Assembly (NCBI GenBank): GCA_049514575.1
Contig: JBEKUX010000093.1
Coordinates: forward strand, 1-7,180
Direction of reading: 5' to 3'
Source: BOG-1184 sp049514575
GTDB lineage: Bacteria; Fibrobacterota; Chitinivibrionia; Chitinivibrionales; Chitinispirillaceae
DNA length: 7,180 bases
The translations under genes and the position numbers were made by a program. The first letter of the stretch is position 1. Each line of letters starts with the position of its first letter. Shown piece by piece: positions 6,910 through 7,180 of the stretch. Under the pieces are notes generated by a model. The model ran no database searches and was not told the DNA's origin. It was given only the letters and a program-made list of their open reading frames with translations.

Positions 6910-7023
6910 GGGCGGTTTTCAAGCCATTGGTCTGGGTGGGTACAACTCTTTTTACTGTTCCGGCCCCTGCTGGTCGTTCCGGACATTCATAAAATAGCTG
7001 ATGCTCGCCGGCTGCGCAGCTGA
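6910..7023 (-). other. Leader region of the transpeptidase-era unit
   Basis: Between the terminator and the transpeptidase start lie 114 bp that must hold the promoter if the unit is separate. A minus-strand TATTTT before TATGAATG (around 6988-6995) could be a -10 box, but no convincing -35 box stands at the right distance. A 10-bp palindrome GCTGCGCAGC lies at 7011-7020. I see no riboswitch-like structure. Confidence 0.25.
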
Positions 7024-7057
7024 ATAAAAGAGGCGATCCCGTTCGCACGGAATCGCC
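7024..7057 (-). terminator. Rho-independent terminator after the outer-membrane protein gene
   Basis: On the minus strand GGCGATTCCGT (7057-7047) pairs with ACGGGATCGCC (7042-7032), giving an 11-bp stem with one U-G wobble closed by a GCGA (GNRA) tetraloop. The T-rich run TCTTTTATT follows. It begins 22 nt after the stop codon at 7080, so it ends the upstream transcript. The plus-strand side has no T run, so it works in one direction only. Confidence 0.85.
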
Positions 7058-7079
7058 GCAGTCAGTAAACAGTGATTTT

Positions 7080-7180
7080 TCAGAACGAGAACGCCGTCTG
7101 CACGAAGACGTTGTTGTAGGCCGACAATGTTCCTTTACTGTCGCGCATATACCCGAACCGGGTATCGCAGATAAGCGTTG
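7080..7180 (-). CDS. C-terminal end of a probable outer-membrane beta-barrel protein, 5' part beyond window
   Basis: Thirty-two codons precede a TGA at 7082-7080; the rest lies off the right edge. The visible end reads RFGYMRDSKGTLSAYNNV and closes with FVQTAFSF. The closing stretch alternates hydrophobic/aromatic and polar residues and ends in phenylalanine, which is the usual beta-signal recognised by the BAM complex in outer-membrane barrel proteins. The preceding strand-turn-strand pattern fits a final hairpin of a porin-like barrel. The frame is supported by a terminator placed 22 nt downstream. Family and function cannot be given from so short a piece, and a coincidental frame cannot be fully excluded. 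Confidence 0.65.
   Translation of the reverse strand, partial: TLICDTRFGYMRDSKGTLSAYNNVFVQTAFSF

Noticed and set aside
6791..7048. Minus-strand open frame of 85 codons upstream of and overlapping the transpeptidase.
   Set aside because: It runs through the terminator stem and the transpeptidase start in another frame and has no ribosome site or family motif.

Overview
The window looks like a chromosomal segment of an LPS-making, double-membraned (Gram-negative type) bacterium. It carries lpxB (lipid A synthesis), a predicted outer-membrane beta-barrel C-terminus ending in phenylalanine, the essential GTPase gene era, and a cell-wall transpeptidase. Most genes look GC-rich by eye (about 55-65 %). 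One gene in the middle is clearly more AT-rich (about 40-45 % in sampled lines). I cannot name the species; the protein sequences would fit a lineage outside the well-studied Proteobacteria, but that is inference.

Right to left (most genes lie on the minus strand): 7080-7180 holds the last 32 codons of a probable outer-membrane barrel protein, followed by a strong intrinsic terminator at 7024-7057. Next comes a two-gene unit: a small penicillin-binding transpeptidase (5506-6909), then era (4588-5499), with only 6 nt between them.

At 3007-4539 a single plus-strand gene encodes a polytopic membrane protein. It is probably a GT-C type glycosyltransferase that moves sugars from polyprenyl-phosphate carriers outside the inner membrane. 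Its base composition, orientation and poly-T runs set it apart from its neighbours.

A 229-bp divergent intergenic region (2778-3006) contains a good sigma70-type promoter firing leftward, a perfect 8+8 bp dyad, and a weak candidate promoter firing rightward. The leftward promoter serves a tightly packed set: a PHP-family phosphoesterase/RNase AM-like gene (1911-2777), a mannose-1-phosphate guanylyltransferase (829-1914, ATGA overlap) and lpxB (823 to beyond base 1, 5 nt gap).

The theme is cell-envelope building: GDP-mannose supply, lipid A disaccharide formation, membrane glycosyl transfer, peptidoglycan cross-linking and an outer-membrane protein, plus ribosome maturation (era) and nucleotide/RNA end processing (PHP). 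I saw no RNA gene, CRISPR array, insertion sequence or defence system. The less ordinary points are the AT-rich glycosyltransferase with its T9 tract near the start, and the cysteine-rich minimal transpeptidase.
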